This document shows, piece after piece, positions 1-12,847 of a stretch of 64,000 bases of DNA (position 1 is the stretch's first letter; each line of letters starts with the position of its first letter). A model generated the notes under the pieces. It did not search any database and was not told where the DNA came from. It saw only the letters and a program-made list of their open reading frames with translations. A program made the translations under genes and the position numbers. The DNA is from Centropus unirufus (taxonomy: Eukaryota > Chordata > Aves > Cuculiformes > Centropidae), in contig VYZI01000285.1 in the NCBI GenBank assembly GCA_013397695.1, positions 124,001-188,000 on the forward strand, in the 5' to 3' direction.

Positions 1-47
1 AAGGCGCCCACCGGGAGGAACAGGCTGATGGATGGGTCTGGAGGAGA

Positions 48-69
48 GGGAGCAGTAGGGGCGGGCGGG
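48..69 (+). other. Canonical G-quadruplex motif
   Basis: Four runs of at least three G are separated by loops of 7, 1 and 1 bases (G runs at 48-50, 58-61, 63-65 and 67-69). This satisfies the usual G3+N1-7 pattern. It overlaps GC boxes at the left edge of the CpG island, a common arrangement in vertebrate promoters. Folding in the cell is an inference. Confidence 0.7.
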
Positions 70-128
70 CTGGCAGCGCGTATCCCGCCGGCTCCCCCCG
101 GCCCCGGGGCGTGCGAGGTGCCTCACGT

Positions 129-154
129 CGCGCATCGCGCATCGCACATCGCGG
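129..154 (+). repeat. 7-bp tandem repeat (cgcgcat), about 3.5 copies
   Basis: Units of seven bases run in tandem: cgcgcat at 129-135, an exact copy at 136-142, one with a single change at 143-149, then a partial unit. The tract is CpG-rich and lies in the CpG island just before the GT-rich tract. Confidence 0.75.
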
Positions 155-230
155 CGTCTGTGCGTGTGGGTGTGCGTGTGTGAGTGCGTGTGTGTGGCTG
201 TGCGTGCCCGTGTGTGTGCCCGTGCGTGCC
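155..230 (+). repeat. GT/GC-rich alternating purine-pyrimidine microsatellite
   Basis: The tract is a degenerate run of gtgtgtg and gtgcgtg steps, mostly alternating purine and pyrimidine, broken by short gcccg interruptions. Such tracts expand and contract by slippage and can adopt Z-DNA under negative supercoiling. The open frames crossing it encode only Cys/Val/Arg-rich low-complexity peptide and are not credible genes. Confidence 0.8.
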
Positions 231-288
231 CCGAGGCGTGCGGAGCAGCCCGAGCCCGGAGATGCCTTTGTGGGGCGGCGGGCACCCT

Positions 289-335
289 GTGCGTGTCCCC
301 GTGCGTGTCCCCACCCGCCCCTCCGCGCCCCTCCG
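289..335 (+). repeat. Two adjacent perfect short tandem duplications
   Basis: A 12-base unit gtgcgtgtcccc is duplicated exactly at 289-300 and 301-312. A 10-base unit cgcccctccg is then duplicated exactly at 316-325 and 326-335. Both lie in the left CpG island and look like recent slippage products. Confidence 0.8.
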
Positions 336-699
336 CGCAGGCAGCGGGGCAGATGCTGCAGGGGCGCAGGGGAAAAAGGGAGGGGAGCGGCGGGGGGCGA
401 GACAGAGCGGTACCTGCGGAGATAAAGGTCTCGCCTGGAAAACAGCGAGGAGAGGCAAGAGGGAGGAGAAGGCACCGGCCACCCCCGCCGGCGAGGCAGG
501 ACCTGCTGGCGGTCCCCCTCCAGCCCAAACGCGACCGCCTCGCCAAAGCCTCCCGTGAACTTTTGAACTAGGGGAAATGTCACCGCGGCAGAAGCGGGGG
601 GACGAGCGGGGAGACCTCGGCCCCCTCCGGGGACCAGCGCGGGGCTGCGGAGCAAGGCGGCTCCATCCTTCCCGGCTTGGCCTGATTTTTAACCGGTGT

Positions 700-3299
700 G
701 CTTTGCAGCCCGGTGTTTTGCTGCAAGGAGTTAACTAGGTGGGATCTGCGAGTCAGGGGCAGCGGCTGCTGTCCTATCACACACCGTGCCGGCGCACTGC
801 CTCCTTCCATTTTAGTCTGATGGATATATCAGAAATGCCGCTTCAACTGTGATTTCTGGCTCTAAGGAGCCTGAAATTATTCTTGTTATCTTTGCTAAGC
901 TCCCGATTTCCCAGTCATGTGTCACCTGTGACATTATCCATGGGTCAGCTGTTCACACTGAGGTGACGAACAGCTACACTTGCCTAAAAGACAGAAGACG
1001 ATTTACCAAGAGAACCCAAGAACGTCTCTCACAACCACTCTCTACAAGTCTCTGCAATTGCATTAAAAAATTACTCCCCATAACAAATGCGTATAGGTCG
1101 CAAGCGTGGAAAGCCAGAGGCTGTTTCTGTAAAACGGCCAAAGTCAGTCATACATTGGGTGTTTAATGGACTATAATCCGGCTCAAATCAGCAGCGCCGT
1201 CAGCAACCACTTTAGAAGTCACTTACTTTAATGCTTCTCTGTATCAATGTGACATGATACAAATGAGAGTAATATTGAGTTCCTTAGGACTCTGATTTCA
1301 GCAACATCAATCACGCCCATCTTCCCTCATGTGTTCACCCATCTCTACAAGGTGTGTCGTAAGGGAGCTTCATTTCAGTTTGAGCCGGAGCCTAGTGCTC
1401 CCCTTCACTGTGAACCAGCAAAGCAGTTGTCAAGTGGCAAGAGCTGTTGGGCCAAATACAACAAAACTTTTTGCAAGTACACCTTCAGTCATACGGTTGT
1501 CTTCATCCTCAAACAACAGTAGAAAAGTGAAACACCTCCTCTTGTCTATGGATCCCTTGCTCAAGGGATTCTTGAAAAAGAAAGATTTTCACGCCTGGGT
1601 CTTTTTTATAAAAAAAAAAAAATCTCCCCAAGAGATTCCTTAATCATCAACCTATATTAACAATCTCTGTTCATATCTCATGAAAAGGAATCATTTCACA
1701 GGATTTCTTCCAACATCCTATGGGAAAACAGGCATGAAAATTTTCCTCTATGCTGTCCTGGGTCTGTCTGAAATATTGTGGGAAATAGTGCTATATGCCT
1801 TTCTTTAACAATCTGATTATTTGCAATAAGATTTTGTTTTTTTCTTGAGTGGAGGAATTCTTATTAAAAGCTGCAAAAGGGTCAGACTTATTGCCTACAA
1901 TGAAATCAGTGGGAAGTGTATCAATAACTTCAGGAGGGTTTGACAAGGCTTTAAATTTAGGCATTCAGCCCAACAGGCAGAAACCATTTTGAGATCCACT
2001 CCAGGAATGATTGCATTGGTGCCTTAACTTTAGTAGCTGAAGAGCTGTCTCTGTGAAAGTAATTATTTCCATTAATTATCTGGTAAATATCTCCAATGTC
2101 TAGTTTCACTTGGTTGATATTTTCCCAGTTGTGATCCCAGATGCAATCCTCAGCTAGAGCTTACCCCTTACTTAGAGTGGACTTGGCCTGTGCTGTCTCA
2201 CTTCTACCAGGGATATAAACACTCCACATACGGCAGGGACCTTTCATGGCAGACATTTTCAAATCCAGCATGAAAGCCAGTAATTCCCTTTGTGGTGTAC
2301 AAAAAAAATATTATGTCCAGCAACTCTTAATTTTTGGAGGCCTTATATAGCATCAGCATTTATGCTGTGGTCTTGCCCTCCAGTATTTTTCTTGTAATGT
2401 ATACTACACATGGTTTGAATATTGTGTGTGACCATTTTGCCCTCAAATTTGGAGCTATCAGTTTGACAAGTCAGGCCTGAGTTTTCTAAACAAACACACT
2501 TAAATGCTATGTATCGCTGACAAAACATACCACCAACCAACACCGACAAGATTAAGTAATAAAAGGGGCTACAACACAGAGATGCAACCTTGCAAGCAAA
2601 TGGGCTTGCAGCTGTAACAGATTTATCTGAACAAACTAAAATGAAAAAGCTTGTAACATTAAGTATATCCAGGTTTGTATATCACATGAGAAAGACACAC
2701 AAATGCTGTCTAAAAATGTATCGGCGTGAGTTTGGGATGGCCACAGTACTCACAGACAGTGGACCCCAGAAGCTGCTCAACTCTTTGAAATGATAAAAGT
2801 AGGCTCAGCTGAGGCTGAAAGGCATGCAGCATACAGAAGAAGTCAAAGTTGCATGATAAACGTAGCAATCCCATATTCATACAAATAACAGCTGTGGATG
2901 ATCTAATCATAGCTTTAATAGGACAGGAGAACACTCGTAGGGAAATAGCTGTTCCAGAAAAACATTACACTAGAAAGACCAATTCTAAAAGTGTACATAA
3001 AAAGCACCCTTATCTGTCGCTAACACTTTCTTTTGCTCTTCCCAGTCGTAGGAGCAATCCCCTCCCTGAAACTCCGTGAAGAGCATTTGCTTTGTGCCTG
3101 AAGCAAGGGGCTCCTGCTAGGCCCCCAGTAAACGCTCTTCTCAAACCAGCTGCATTATAGGAGCTGCCTCAGATTCCAGCCTTCTTCACTCGTATTTGTT
3201 GCCATGGATTTCTACATTCTCAAGAGACTGTGATGGCCAGGCTTCCAGTGAGAGCACTTCCCTCACTGACTTCAACACACTGTTCATATGGGCACCTAT
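700..3299. other. AT-rich noncoding stretch
   Basis: Past the CpG island the sequence becomes AT-rich. Open frames are short (up to about 105 codons) and have no recognisable domain. A run of 13 A lies at 1610-1622. I see no RNA gene or mobile element that I can support. It reads as intron or intergenic sequence. Confidence 0.6.
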
Positions 3300-3460
3300 T
3301 TACTTCGCTGTGGGGGACCCACACCTTTGCTCAAACAGGGCATTGCTATAGGTTTCAGGTCTTCATGTGCATGCAGCATGTTCCACTCTAAAGGAAATGA
3401 TACTTTTTTGTGGCATGAGACCAGGAAGCCTCTGCCACTCTTCAGAATAGGCCAAACTGG
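3300..3460 (-). mobile_element. Ancient, highly diverged CR1 3' fragment, reverse orientation
   Basis: Two stretches resemble the reverse complement of the CR1 3' region, in the right order and spacing. The first is tgctcaaacaggg at 3328-3340, matching the conserved CR1 3' stretch around ctgcttgagcag. The second is ctctgccactcttcagaat at 3430-3448, matching the region coding for the end of the CR1 protein. The intervening bases align only loosely, with small gaps. No terminal octamer repeat survives. This implies a much older copy than the others in the window. Boundaries are approximate, and a chance match cannot be excluded without a profile search. Confidence 0.45.
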
Positions 3461-6400
3461 GTTAAAGTCAAGGATAAAGCCTTGCCAGTGCTAAGTTTTA
3501 TTACAGCAGAGCTCAGCACAAGTATCTATTTATCAAGTAAATTTTAGGACTCGTTTTACTTATGCAGTGGGGCTTAAAAATGGCTGGTCTCTTGACTTCT
3601 TTGGAGGGATTAAAAGTTCTCTGTTGGTTCTTTATGGATAATTATGATAATAAGGCCATGCCATGTTACGGTATTCTGCCATTAAACCATTAGTTATATC
3701 CTGCCATGGGAATGTACACTAACGAAGAAATTAATGGAATACAGCCTTCTCCTTTGAGCAAATGAGCAGACAGACTGAGTGCTTTGCAGGCAGTCAGGAT
3801 GCAGGGCTGCTTCCAGTGGCCATGCTGAGACTGCACCTTCCCAGCCCCACCACCAGCATCAGGAGGGCAAACGGAAGGCAAGAGGAAAGATACACGTCTA
3901 GCTAAGTGATACTCAGCCCTCATCTGCCTCTGAAAGCCGTAAAGCCTTAAAGCAGTCTCATTTAAAAATATGTCATTACTTTTAATGCACATTTGTAAAT
4001 GAGTTAAGTGTATGTGGTGGAACTGGAATATGTGTTAATGAGTTTTACCTCACTGGCAAGCTATTACATCTACCGTGAGTGTCTGTCTCAGGGTGACGAA
4101 TTATTTGTTCAGCAGAAAAGCCATTGTTTCTCACCTCATCAATTACTGGAAAAAATGTTTACATGTGCCCATCTAATTTCATACAGTTCAGTTGTCAGTT
4201 TTAATTAGGATCTAATTCTTTCCATAGCTAGTAATTCTTATCTATTTATCCACGTGCAGCAAGTGGGAAGTTGTTTTAGAACCCATAAAGTATTCAGTGT
4301 TGTAATTTATATCGTGATTGTGTATTTTTCTTTACTGGCTTGCATATCTCCCAGTGGGTTTCCTCCCTGCCTGTGTCGTGTTACCAGACCTAATGGGATT
4401 TGTCACATGTTCTGCCACTGTTTTTTCATATTTGCTTTCACAAATCTGTTATGCTTGGACAGCTTCAGAAGCAACAATTATAACTTTTCAATGCCATTCT
4501 CATCAACGCTAAATGCGAATTGCAATATGTCCTTACTATTATGGATTATTTATGCACAGGAAAACCATACTACTTCCTTGAATTACTGATATCCTTGAGG
4601 GAAAGCTTATGGCACTTTGGGATTATTACAAAATATTTTTCTCTAATCATAAAAATGTTCTACAAAATAGCTGTTTTGTGAGTTGTTTTTCACTTTTGCT
4701 AGTTGTGGTCTCTTCAAAATAGGAAACTGACAATAAGAATGTCTAGATTTTATATCTGGTTGTTCACACCCATTTGTACCAATCATGAAACTGTCCTCAT
4801 AGATTTTCATAGGGCTATTGGATGACTTATGAGATTGAAACCTCAACTCGGTATTATCTTTGCAGAGTTTAAAAGAGCATGCTGTATTTTGAAAGAAAAA
4901 GAACATATATATAAGACCATACACATTGGGCCTGACAAGAGAATGGCCAAAGTTCAGGCTGTCTCTAAAGATGGTTTTCCTTGAGTAAGTCAGCAGGTGC
5001 TTACTTTTAACCTGTGTCTTGAGGAGCAGAGGATTTGAGTTTTATAGTTTTAATGTACTACATCCACATTTCAGGGAACTCTGGAAATAGCTACACAGAC
5101 CTACGGCACAACAATCTGTAAATAAAATAAAAAAACAGACAGAGGACACCAGAAATCACCTAAAATTACATTAGTGCTTTTCTTGTGATCTACAGACAAA
5201 ATTTGGAAGAAATAGAAAGAACCAGAAAAAAACAAGAGAGCACAAAATAGCCCAGCCAACAGTAAATAAATATCATGTGGGGATAATTAAAGAACTTGCT
5301 TGCAGAAAAAAATAATACAAATGAGGAGATAAAAAAGGAGAACATTAAGTATCATCTGTGTTTTAAAACCACCAGAATTACTCTACATGGCCGTAGCCAT
5401 AAGAGAAAGTGAAATGAAATCTAGGAGTTATTTTCAAATGAGCTCAAAAGACGATGTTTTCAGGCAATTTCTCTGTATTCAGCTACATGGAGATATGTCT
5501 AGAAATGATGATACAGATTTTTTTTATAGAAAGACAGTATTTGGTAGTATTTTCCTTTTAATTTGATAGCTTGTTCCACTGATAGACATCTAATTTTATC
5601 TCCTCTCAATTATTTTGTCATTTTCTCCTGCCCCATGCCAGGCTCAGAGCTCCCAAACCACAGTGTGGAACTAAGCTGTGCGCTAACGCTTGTGTCAAAA
5701 TATGGCAGTTGTAAGTAGTGGTTAGCTAATTTCAAGAAACACCGAGCTTCACCCTTTAAAACTCTGAGCAAAAATAGTACTCTAAGATTCAGTGTTAAGC
5801 ACCTAAACAGAGGTGAAGAGGTAATTTCATATCACATTAAAACTCTGACTTTGAGAATCAGGGCATCACAACTTCATAGCTTTATCTGCAAAGTATCACC
5901 TGTCCTCTCCAGTGACCAAATCTTTTTGCTGTGGTAAAGATGCCACTAGCCCCATGCAGGCAGAAATCTGGGTGAACAGAGCCTTTTTCACGTGGTGCTC
6001 GGACGGGAAGAAGCATTAAATTGCTTCTATTCAGATGCATGGTGCATTGGCATTGCTCGGCACTTCCATCCTTGAACACTCTCCCCTCTATTTTCTTTCA
6101 AGTGTAGTCCTTGAAATTCTAGGCTTGGGGCTTTAAGCTTGAGCTGGCAGCTATGGACTGTGCTGGCAGGAGAACAGGACACATGTTCATACTCATCTTT
6201 TCAGCTTTAAAGTATCTGCTAATCTACCTTTACATTTTTGCTAGAAGTAAGGTCTTTCATTTGTGTCGTACCACTGATGTTAAGCATGCAAGGAAACTGG
6301 TCCACTGCTTTGCACAGTTTCCTGCCTTATTTTCAGTTGCTACAGGGAGCATTAAAGCTGGTCTCCAAGGAAAATGTAGATACAAAATACAGGGGAAGAT

Positions 6401-9400
6401 TGGACCACCCCTTTCCTCTTTGCATGATAAATATAAATATACCCCAGATATAAATACCCCAGGCACCAAATAGAACTAGATGCATTTAGGACTATGACTG
6501 GTGAGAAAGTTACTTTATGATGACCACTTCTCATAAAACAGCTAAAATTAATATTATGAAACTTCCATGACATCTTAGCAGCCTTGACATGATGTTCTAT
6601 TTCTAAAATCCTCAAGATCTTAATATTTCAAAAATTGATTGCTCAAAAAGATAACTTCTCCTATTGCAGAAATGGGCACAGTGAAATTGTAAAAAACTCA
6701 GTACACTACTGTAAAAGGTAATCTTCAATAAAAATATTAATTTTCTAAATAAATTTTCTAAATATTATTTTTTCGAAATGATGTATTGACAACAGAATAA
6801 CAGAAGTGACCCATTGAAATAATAATTCCTGTACACATCGTGATTTTTGTTTAAAATGGGAGTTTTAGCAATTTAAGAAGCACGATTGCCAAAAAAAAAG
6901 TTAATAGGAAAGCCATAAAGAAACCAATTCCTGAAATTATTGCTTTCCTAGCTTTTCATGTTCAGATATTAAGGGCATTAATACTAAAAAAAATACTTAA
7001 GGCTTTATCCAGTAAGAATATCTCAATGGAAGAAGTTTAAGTAAAGCAGTTAGTAAGAAAGCCTCAGGCTGAAGATTTGTACCAGGTTCTTGGAGACTCA
7101 CTGGCAATTTCTTTCTTTGTTTTAGAGGGAAGGTCTGATGATTTTTCTTACTCATAAAAATTGCCTAGAATATTTTGTTCAGATATGATCACAATATTGT
7201 AACCAGTAAAGTGGACTTGCGGAAAAAAAATCCTTTATTCCTCACTTGCAGGGTCACAGGGAGTAGGTTCTACATCCTGCTAGGAAATCTACAGAAATAA
7301 CATGTAATCCAGATGTCAAGGCTTTTGTATGTACATGTACGTAACAGCATAATCCTGCACAACGAGCCATGAGGGAATTCAGAACAACCTGCTGCATGCA
7401 TAAGGTTGTGCAGCATGATAGAAACATATTTCCAGTTCCTGAAGGTAGGGCAGGGATTGTCTTCACAGCAGCACATTCAAAGTAGTAACTCTGACCTCTC
7501 GACATAGCTAACTGGTTCAAATACAGTACTTCCATGGCACGTATGTGTTATCTCTAGTTCTGCAGTTATCTCTATGTCTGCTACTTCAGCTCTTTCTATA
7601 TCATTGTGCAGAGAACAGACTCGGAATCTGGTGTAGACAGAGGTTTCTATATGCAAAATTGTGATTCCAAAAAAATACTCTTTCTTTTAATATTGGCGAG
7701 GTTCAGATTTACTGCTGGTGTTTGTTAGCAAACTTTCTGTTTCTGGACACAAACACCCATCCTACCATGCTGATCAACTAATGACATTCTTATGCCCTAT
7801 TGATCCAGAAAATACGCCTTCCTTATCTCCTCAGAGAGTTTATTTGCTAGGCTTTTCTGGAAGGCTGATAGAACAAATTTAATTTTAAATGTAAGCGTGG
7901 AAACCACTTCATTTTAAAACATTAAAAAAAGAAATACCTCCACCAGATTTTGTACAATTATTGGAAGACTCTCTCAGAATAAGGGGAAAAGGACTCTAAT
8001 TTTTCTTCTGCATAAAGGAATTTAAATTCCCATCTTTCAACTTCCTATATAGAGTCTGTCACTGGGAATTTCCCAGTTCCAGCAAGACATGCTTAGAGAT
8101 CACCTATCCTAATACATTACTGGACTCCAGTGTGGTGCCCAGTGATTCTGTCTGATCTTTAGGAAATATTACTGAGGTGTATTGTTCTTACTTGCATATT
8201 TGTGCAAAATAAAGTTTACACTACTGTGTTATAAATAGCAATATACTTACATGAGTGCTCAGAAAGTCTAACATTTCTTGGCACCAGCAGAAATAATTCT
8301 ACTGAAAAGAGGTAAAGGACCTGTTTACCCACAGTGCAAGGACTGAGCCTGTCATTATGTTTTGCCTTCCAGTAGCATAAAAGGTTTCTTCAGTGTCAGC
8401 TGCTGACTCCCAGCTGAGCCTACAAGTGTCGAGAGGGGCACTCCAAAGGCATCTTTATAGAGTGAAGACTAACCCATGGCAGGCAGGGCACAAGAAAACT
8501 GGATTCCAGCACCAGAGGGCTGTGACAACTATTTTGGAAATCATTTTGGCTTAAGCGCCTACTAAATAAGTGGGAACTACAAAACACCTTGAAGTCTAAC
8601 CAGAATGAGATGCAGCTACAACATGTTTTGTTGCATCCTTTCTCATACTTCTCTCCATAAATAGTCACTGTTGTGTTTTGTTTTCTTTTTAATCTTAACA
8701 TTTTAGTATAATTAATCTTATTTTTTACTAAAAGCTAGTTATAGCATAGAAGGATTTCAGGGTGGCCGACAAACCTTAGCAGTTGTGTCCATAGTACATG
8801 GCAAATCCTTCAGTATATGTCTGCCTGATCTTGCAATCCCAGGCACCCCAAGTGTCTCCTAATGTAATTCCCTTTCTTCATGTAGAATTCAGGACTTGTG
8901 AGATGGGGAAAGGGCAGAGGAAGAAAGAGAGGAACCATTTCTAGCTGAGTGATTATGCAGTCACTTGGCAGAGGGAGAAATGAGTCCCTGCTCCAAGGAC
9001 TGTTTATGCATTTTAACCAATGACGGTTTCAATGAAATATCCAAGTGTGGAAACAAATTGCATCTGATCACTTCTACAGATATTATCTCTGACAGTCATC
9101 ATCAGTCTTAGTCAATAAATACTACACTGGCACCAGCTCCCTTCAAATTCTTTACCAAGTTTTTTTGTTTGTCATGCAAGAAGGCAAACTATCAAGGATG
9201 CTACAACATGCAGAAAATTCCTGCAAACTCAGTTCAAACAGAGTAATTAATGGACTTAATCAGTTTCAACTGAACGAGATCAAAGAAATCTCCCATCAGT
9301 TGACTATTTAGAACAATTCAGAGAAGATTAATTTCTATCACAGTGTTCTCTTGATCCCAATAGGTTGTTGATGATAGAATAGTAGAAAGAAAGCTTTTTA

Positions 9401-10929
9401 TCATCAGTTACTTTCATTATTACTTGAATACTCTCTGTGTACAAGAAACCATGGATTCCTCTATTTTCAGACAATAAAGCAACTTGTCAGTAACTGCTGA
9501 ACTATTAGACATTCAAAATGACTGCCTTGGGAAGAACAGATGCACAATAGCTGCCGTGTAGAATATTTAACAGTAAACTACATACAGAAAACCACAATTT
9601 ATATTTAAAGAGTCACATACGGCCATGTTTGTCTTACAGTAAATAATATTAAAACTGTATATAAAAATCACTGGTGAACTAACAGCAATGCATATGACAC
9701 TTGCACATTTTAGATAGGTGTACATCTGCATTATGTACACATACTGCATTTATACACCATCTCTAAGCTCTAATTATTACTAGAATATTTAAACATATAT
9801 TATTATATCATAAGGAGTTCATAATAATGAAATAAATACCAGTGGTTTAATGAACTTGCTTATAGATTCCAAAAATGCAACAAAGAGGAAGCAATCACAT
9901 AGCTGAACAGACAGCATGGGACTCCCTATTTTACCATAGGTTAAGTGTTTCCAAGTGTTCCCTAAGGTCCCTTACTACAGGCACACTTATTTAAAGCTGA
10001 AGAATGTATAGTGTCAGGCCGGAGGCTGTAAACTTCCAGTTTATGAAAGGGATTACATGGTCTAGCTACCTGAAATAATGGAGCACAGTGGTAGATGACC
10101 CAGTCTTCCTTCCAGTCCAGATTCGCATCTTGTCAGTTACTGTGTATTGATAAGAACTCATTGATTTTGATTAGATCACTGTAAAAAAAGGCAGCCAACC
10201 TTTTGCCATTTTCTCTTGTGATTTCACCTCATTCTCATTGGATTTCGGGCTTAGTCAACACAGTGATTTAAAAGTCACCATGCTCTGCAGTGATGCAACT
10301 ATCTTTAGTTAATTACAGCAGATGCCAACCAAAGTTAGAGGCTGAGTTTCCTGCATAACATATGGAGAAAGTCAGTCATCCAAGAGAGGAACTCGCAATA
10401 GTCTTCCAGAAACAGCTATCAACCAACCACTTGGCAATGCTGCTGAAAAAAAAAGAAATACACCAAAACCTGTCAAGCTCTGGGATTTAAGTCTCTCAAG
10501 GGAGGATCTGTCCACACTTCAGATTCCAGATGTTATTGTTCTGGTGGGCTTTTTAAAGTATTTGACAAGGACAGAGTAGCAAGTGGGAAGGGAGGGAGGA
10601 AAGGAAGAGAACAGAGCTAAAAGTCACTGGCCAGTGCAACTCAGTAGCTGAAGCATCCACCCAGCAGAGAAGAGAGGAGATTGGACTCATATCTTCTACC
10701 TCCCTGTAAATGCTTTAACCAGCAAGCCATTAGGTGAAGTATTCTTAATCCCCAAATATTTAGCTGCTTAGGACTGCGGCAAAAAAGAACTTACTATTGG
10801 CATCCATGTCCTAACAGGCCATAACGGAAAACTTCTATTCCATTTTCACATGTACCTTATTCAGGCAAATTCCCATCGACTTCAAAGGAAGCCTAAAAAC
10901 TTAGAGGCATTCAGTTCTCCCATTACCTA
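3461..10929. other. AT-rich noncoding stretch
   Basis: About 7.5 kb of AT-rich sequence with no recognised gene or repeat family. The open frames present are short and look like chance. A slightly GC-richer patch lies around 3,770-3,900 without identifiable content. A purine-rich stretch (gggaagggagggagg and flanks) lies at 10,583-10,613. Confidence 0.55.
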
Positions 10930-11260
10930 TGGCTGTGTGCATGTTCCCATGCATGCCTTGGCATGCGCCAGGGTCGTGCTCCGCAGAGGGTTCAGACCAA
11001 CGCCCAGCTACAACATGCCATGGCTCATGCTGTGGCTTTGGGCTTGATCTTCCCTTGGCATGGGAACTGTGTCTGAGGGACAAGGGAGTGGTGGATGCTT
11101 GAGCACAACCCTCAAGCCCAGCAGTGGCATTCAGCCTGTATGTGCTTCTGAGCCCAAGGAAATGGGAAGAGCTCCCACATTCCGTGGCACAGAAGTAGCC
11201 GGCGTGCTTGGAAAGTTTCCATGGGCATTCAGCAGGGCACAGCTGCCAGAACATACTGAC
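10930..11260. other. GC-richer patch with inverted repeats, unknown origin
   Basis: This patch stands out in base composition from the AT-rich sequence on both sides. It holds a near-perfect palindrome, gcatgccttggcatgc, at 10,951-10,966. A 10-base inverted repeat pairs gttcccatgc (10,943-10,952) with gcatgggaac (11,058-11,067). Both strands are open for more than 100 codons here (164 on minus from 11,395 to 10,901 and 115 on plus from 11,060), with no domain I recognise. It could be an old mobile element, a regulatory element or a noncoding exon. Confidence 0.4.
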
Positions 11261-12847
11261 TGCAGGAGAGCACAAAAGGCAAACACTACAAAAAGTGTAC
11301 CTGAAAAAAAAGCGCGCAGAACTTGGTTTTGGAGAAAGTGGAACCTTGATAGAAACCCACTTACCGATCATACTCAAAATCAGTGTACGAACCAAGTCAA
11401 AACTTAACAGTCACATGTTAATTTAGAATGGAGGGCATGCCAATTATCCAAAATGGCTGATTCCTTTAGTCCTTAGCATAACTTTTCTCTCTTGTACAGA
11501 CTGTTAATTCTGGCTAGATAAGGTGTGTATTGGCCTCATAACGTGTGTTAAATTTTGTGAAGTTCTCTTTATTTTATTAATTCTTTGAGGTAGAAAAGCA
11601 CTGTTATGCACTTATCCCATTATTATCAAAGGGACCTAGAAAATTGTGACTTGACAACATTACATACAGAGTTCCCTGTGGTCAAGAAATTTTCAACAGG
11701 TTGTGGTTTAGCTGTCAGGGTACTCAGTTATAAAGGTGTACTGAGACAAGCGGGCCATTTTTCTCGTTTTCAATGGACATCTGTTTCTAAAATCTCTAAA
11801 ACATATAATGGATATCATGAGCATGGAAATAATTATTTAATCACACGTGTATGTTTAATGACTTTTGATCTTCTACATTTTCTTTAGTGTTCTCTTACAA
11901 GTAAAATAACTATTTCAATTTTCTTTTTTCTTTGTGAAATTATTATAATTTTTTCTTTGCAGTCTATACCTTAATTTGTTTGGTTTTTTTTTTAATCTGT
12001 TTTTCTTTCTACCCCCAGATGCTTCTGGCCTTCTAGCTTATATGTTCTCCCAAGGGGATGAAGTAACGTGCATTTCCAGCTTCTGTCTCCCTCAAAATTC
12101 TATGTTTTCAAGAGTCTGCTTTGCAATAATATTTAGTTTGTATACATCTATTAGGAAACTGAGTTCGTCACTGCACAACCTGGGATTTTCTGTTTGTATT
12201 CTAATTAACTTAAGATTTCATATTGACCTGGGTATCAATATCCAATTTATAAGCAACACCAATTCCATTCATGTTCAAGGGAGCATTCCAGTTATCTGAA
12301 ATAGTTCTCTGTCTGAGCAATTTCCTAGGCTTAATCTTCTTCACCGTGCAGAATACGCGAACTTGATTTCCCTTTTGGTACAGCTTCCCACAGATAGTTT
12401 TGATCCTTGCCAAAATAGTAGCTCTATCAAAGGCCAGGCATTGTTTAGTTTCCTGTTTTTAATCTTAAATTGTAAACTTTCACATTACTTCTTGCAAATT
12501 CACTCCACATGAAAATTGAACTGTTGAGGGTTTTTTCACTTGTCTATCCATTTTTATCCAAATAGGAATAAATAGTTTGTCAGCCCCATCTACTGTGCCA
12601 TCACCTCTTTTGTTTTTAAAATTTGAATCCTCATCCAAGAGCGTTCTGCAGCTATGGCAAACTAACACAGCTGCTTCTAAGGTCAGAATCTCATACAATG
12701 TTTCTCCATCAATTTTGGTCTCTACTGCAATCTGGTCTCAAAATTAGGATCCCATCAATAGTGAAAAGCACATGGGTTTTTTTTACAGATTTTAAATAAA
12801 TTTCTCTTTCCAGTGTTTCACCTGCAATTAATCCTCTCAGAATCAAG
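11261..12847. other. AT-rich noncoding stretch
   Basis: AT-rich sequence with T-rich runs near 11,960-12,010. No recognisable coding exon, RNA gene or repeat. Open frames are short and low in complexity. Confidence 0.55.

Larger units (their letters stand above)
1..690. promoter_or_regulatory. CpG island at left edge (possible promoter or first exon)
   Basis: The first roughly 690 bases are strongly GC-rich with many CpG dinucleotides, and the composition drops sharply to AT-rich after about 700. In vertebrate genomes this pattern usually marks a promoter and first exon. GC boxes are visible, for example gggcgggcgggc at 59-70. Several overlapping open frames of 100-135 codons occur on both strands, as expected when stop codons are rare in GC-rich DNA. 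None carries a domain I recognise, so I do not call a coding exon. The island may extend left of the window, and the transcription direction cannot be decided from sequence alone. I am fairly sure of the island and unsure of its promoter role. Confidence 0.65.

Noticed and set aside
111..571. Overlapping open frames of 104-135 codons on both strands in the left CpG island
   Set aside because: They translate the GT/GC repeat into Cys/Val/Arg-rich low-complexity peptide, and stop codons are rare in GC-rich DNA. No domain is recognisable.
10901..11395. 164-codon minus-strand open frame
   Set aside because: It coincides with a GC-richer patch where the plus strand is also open. There are no recognisable motifs and the composition is unconvincing, so I kept it only as part of the patch description.
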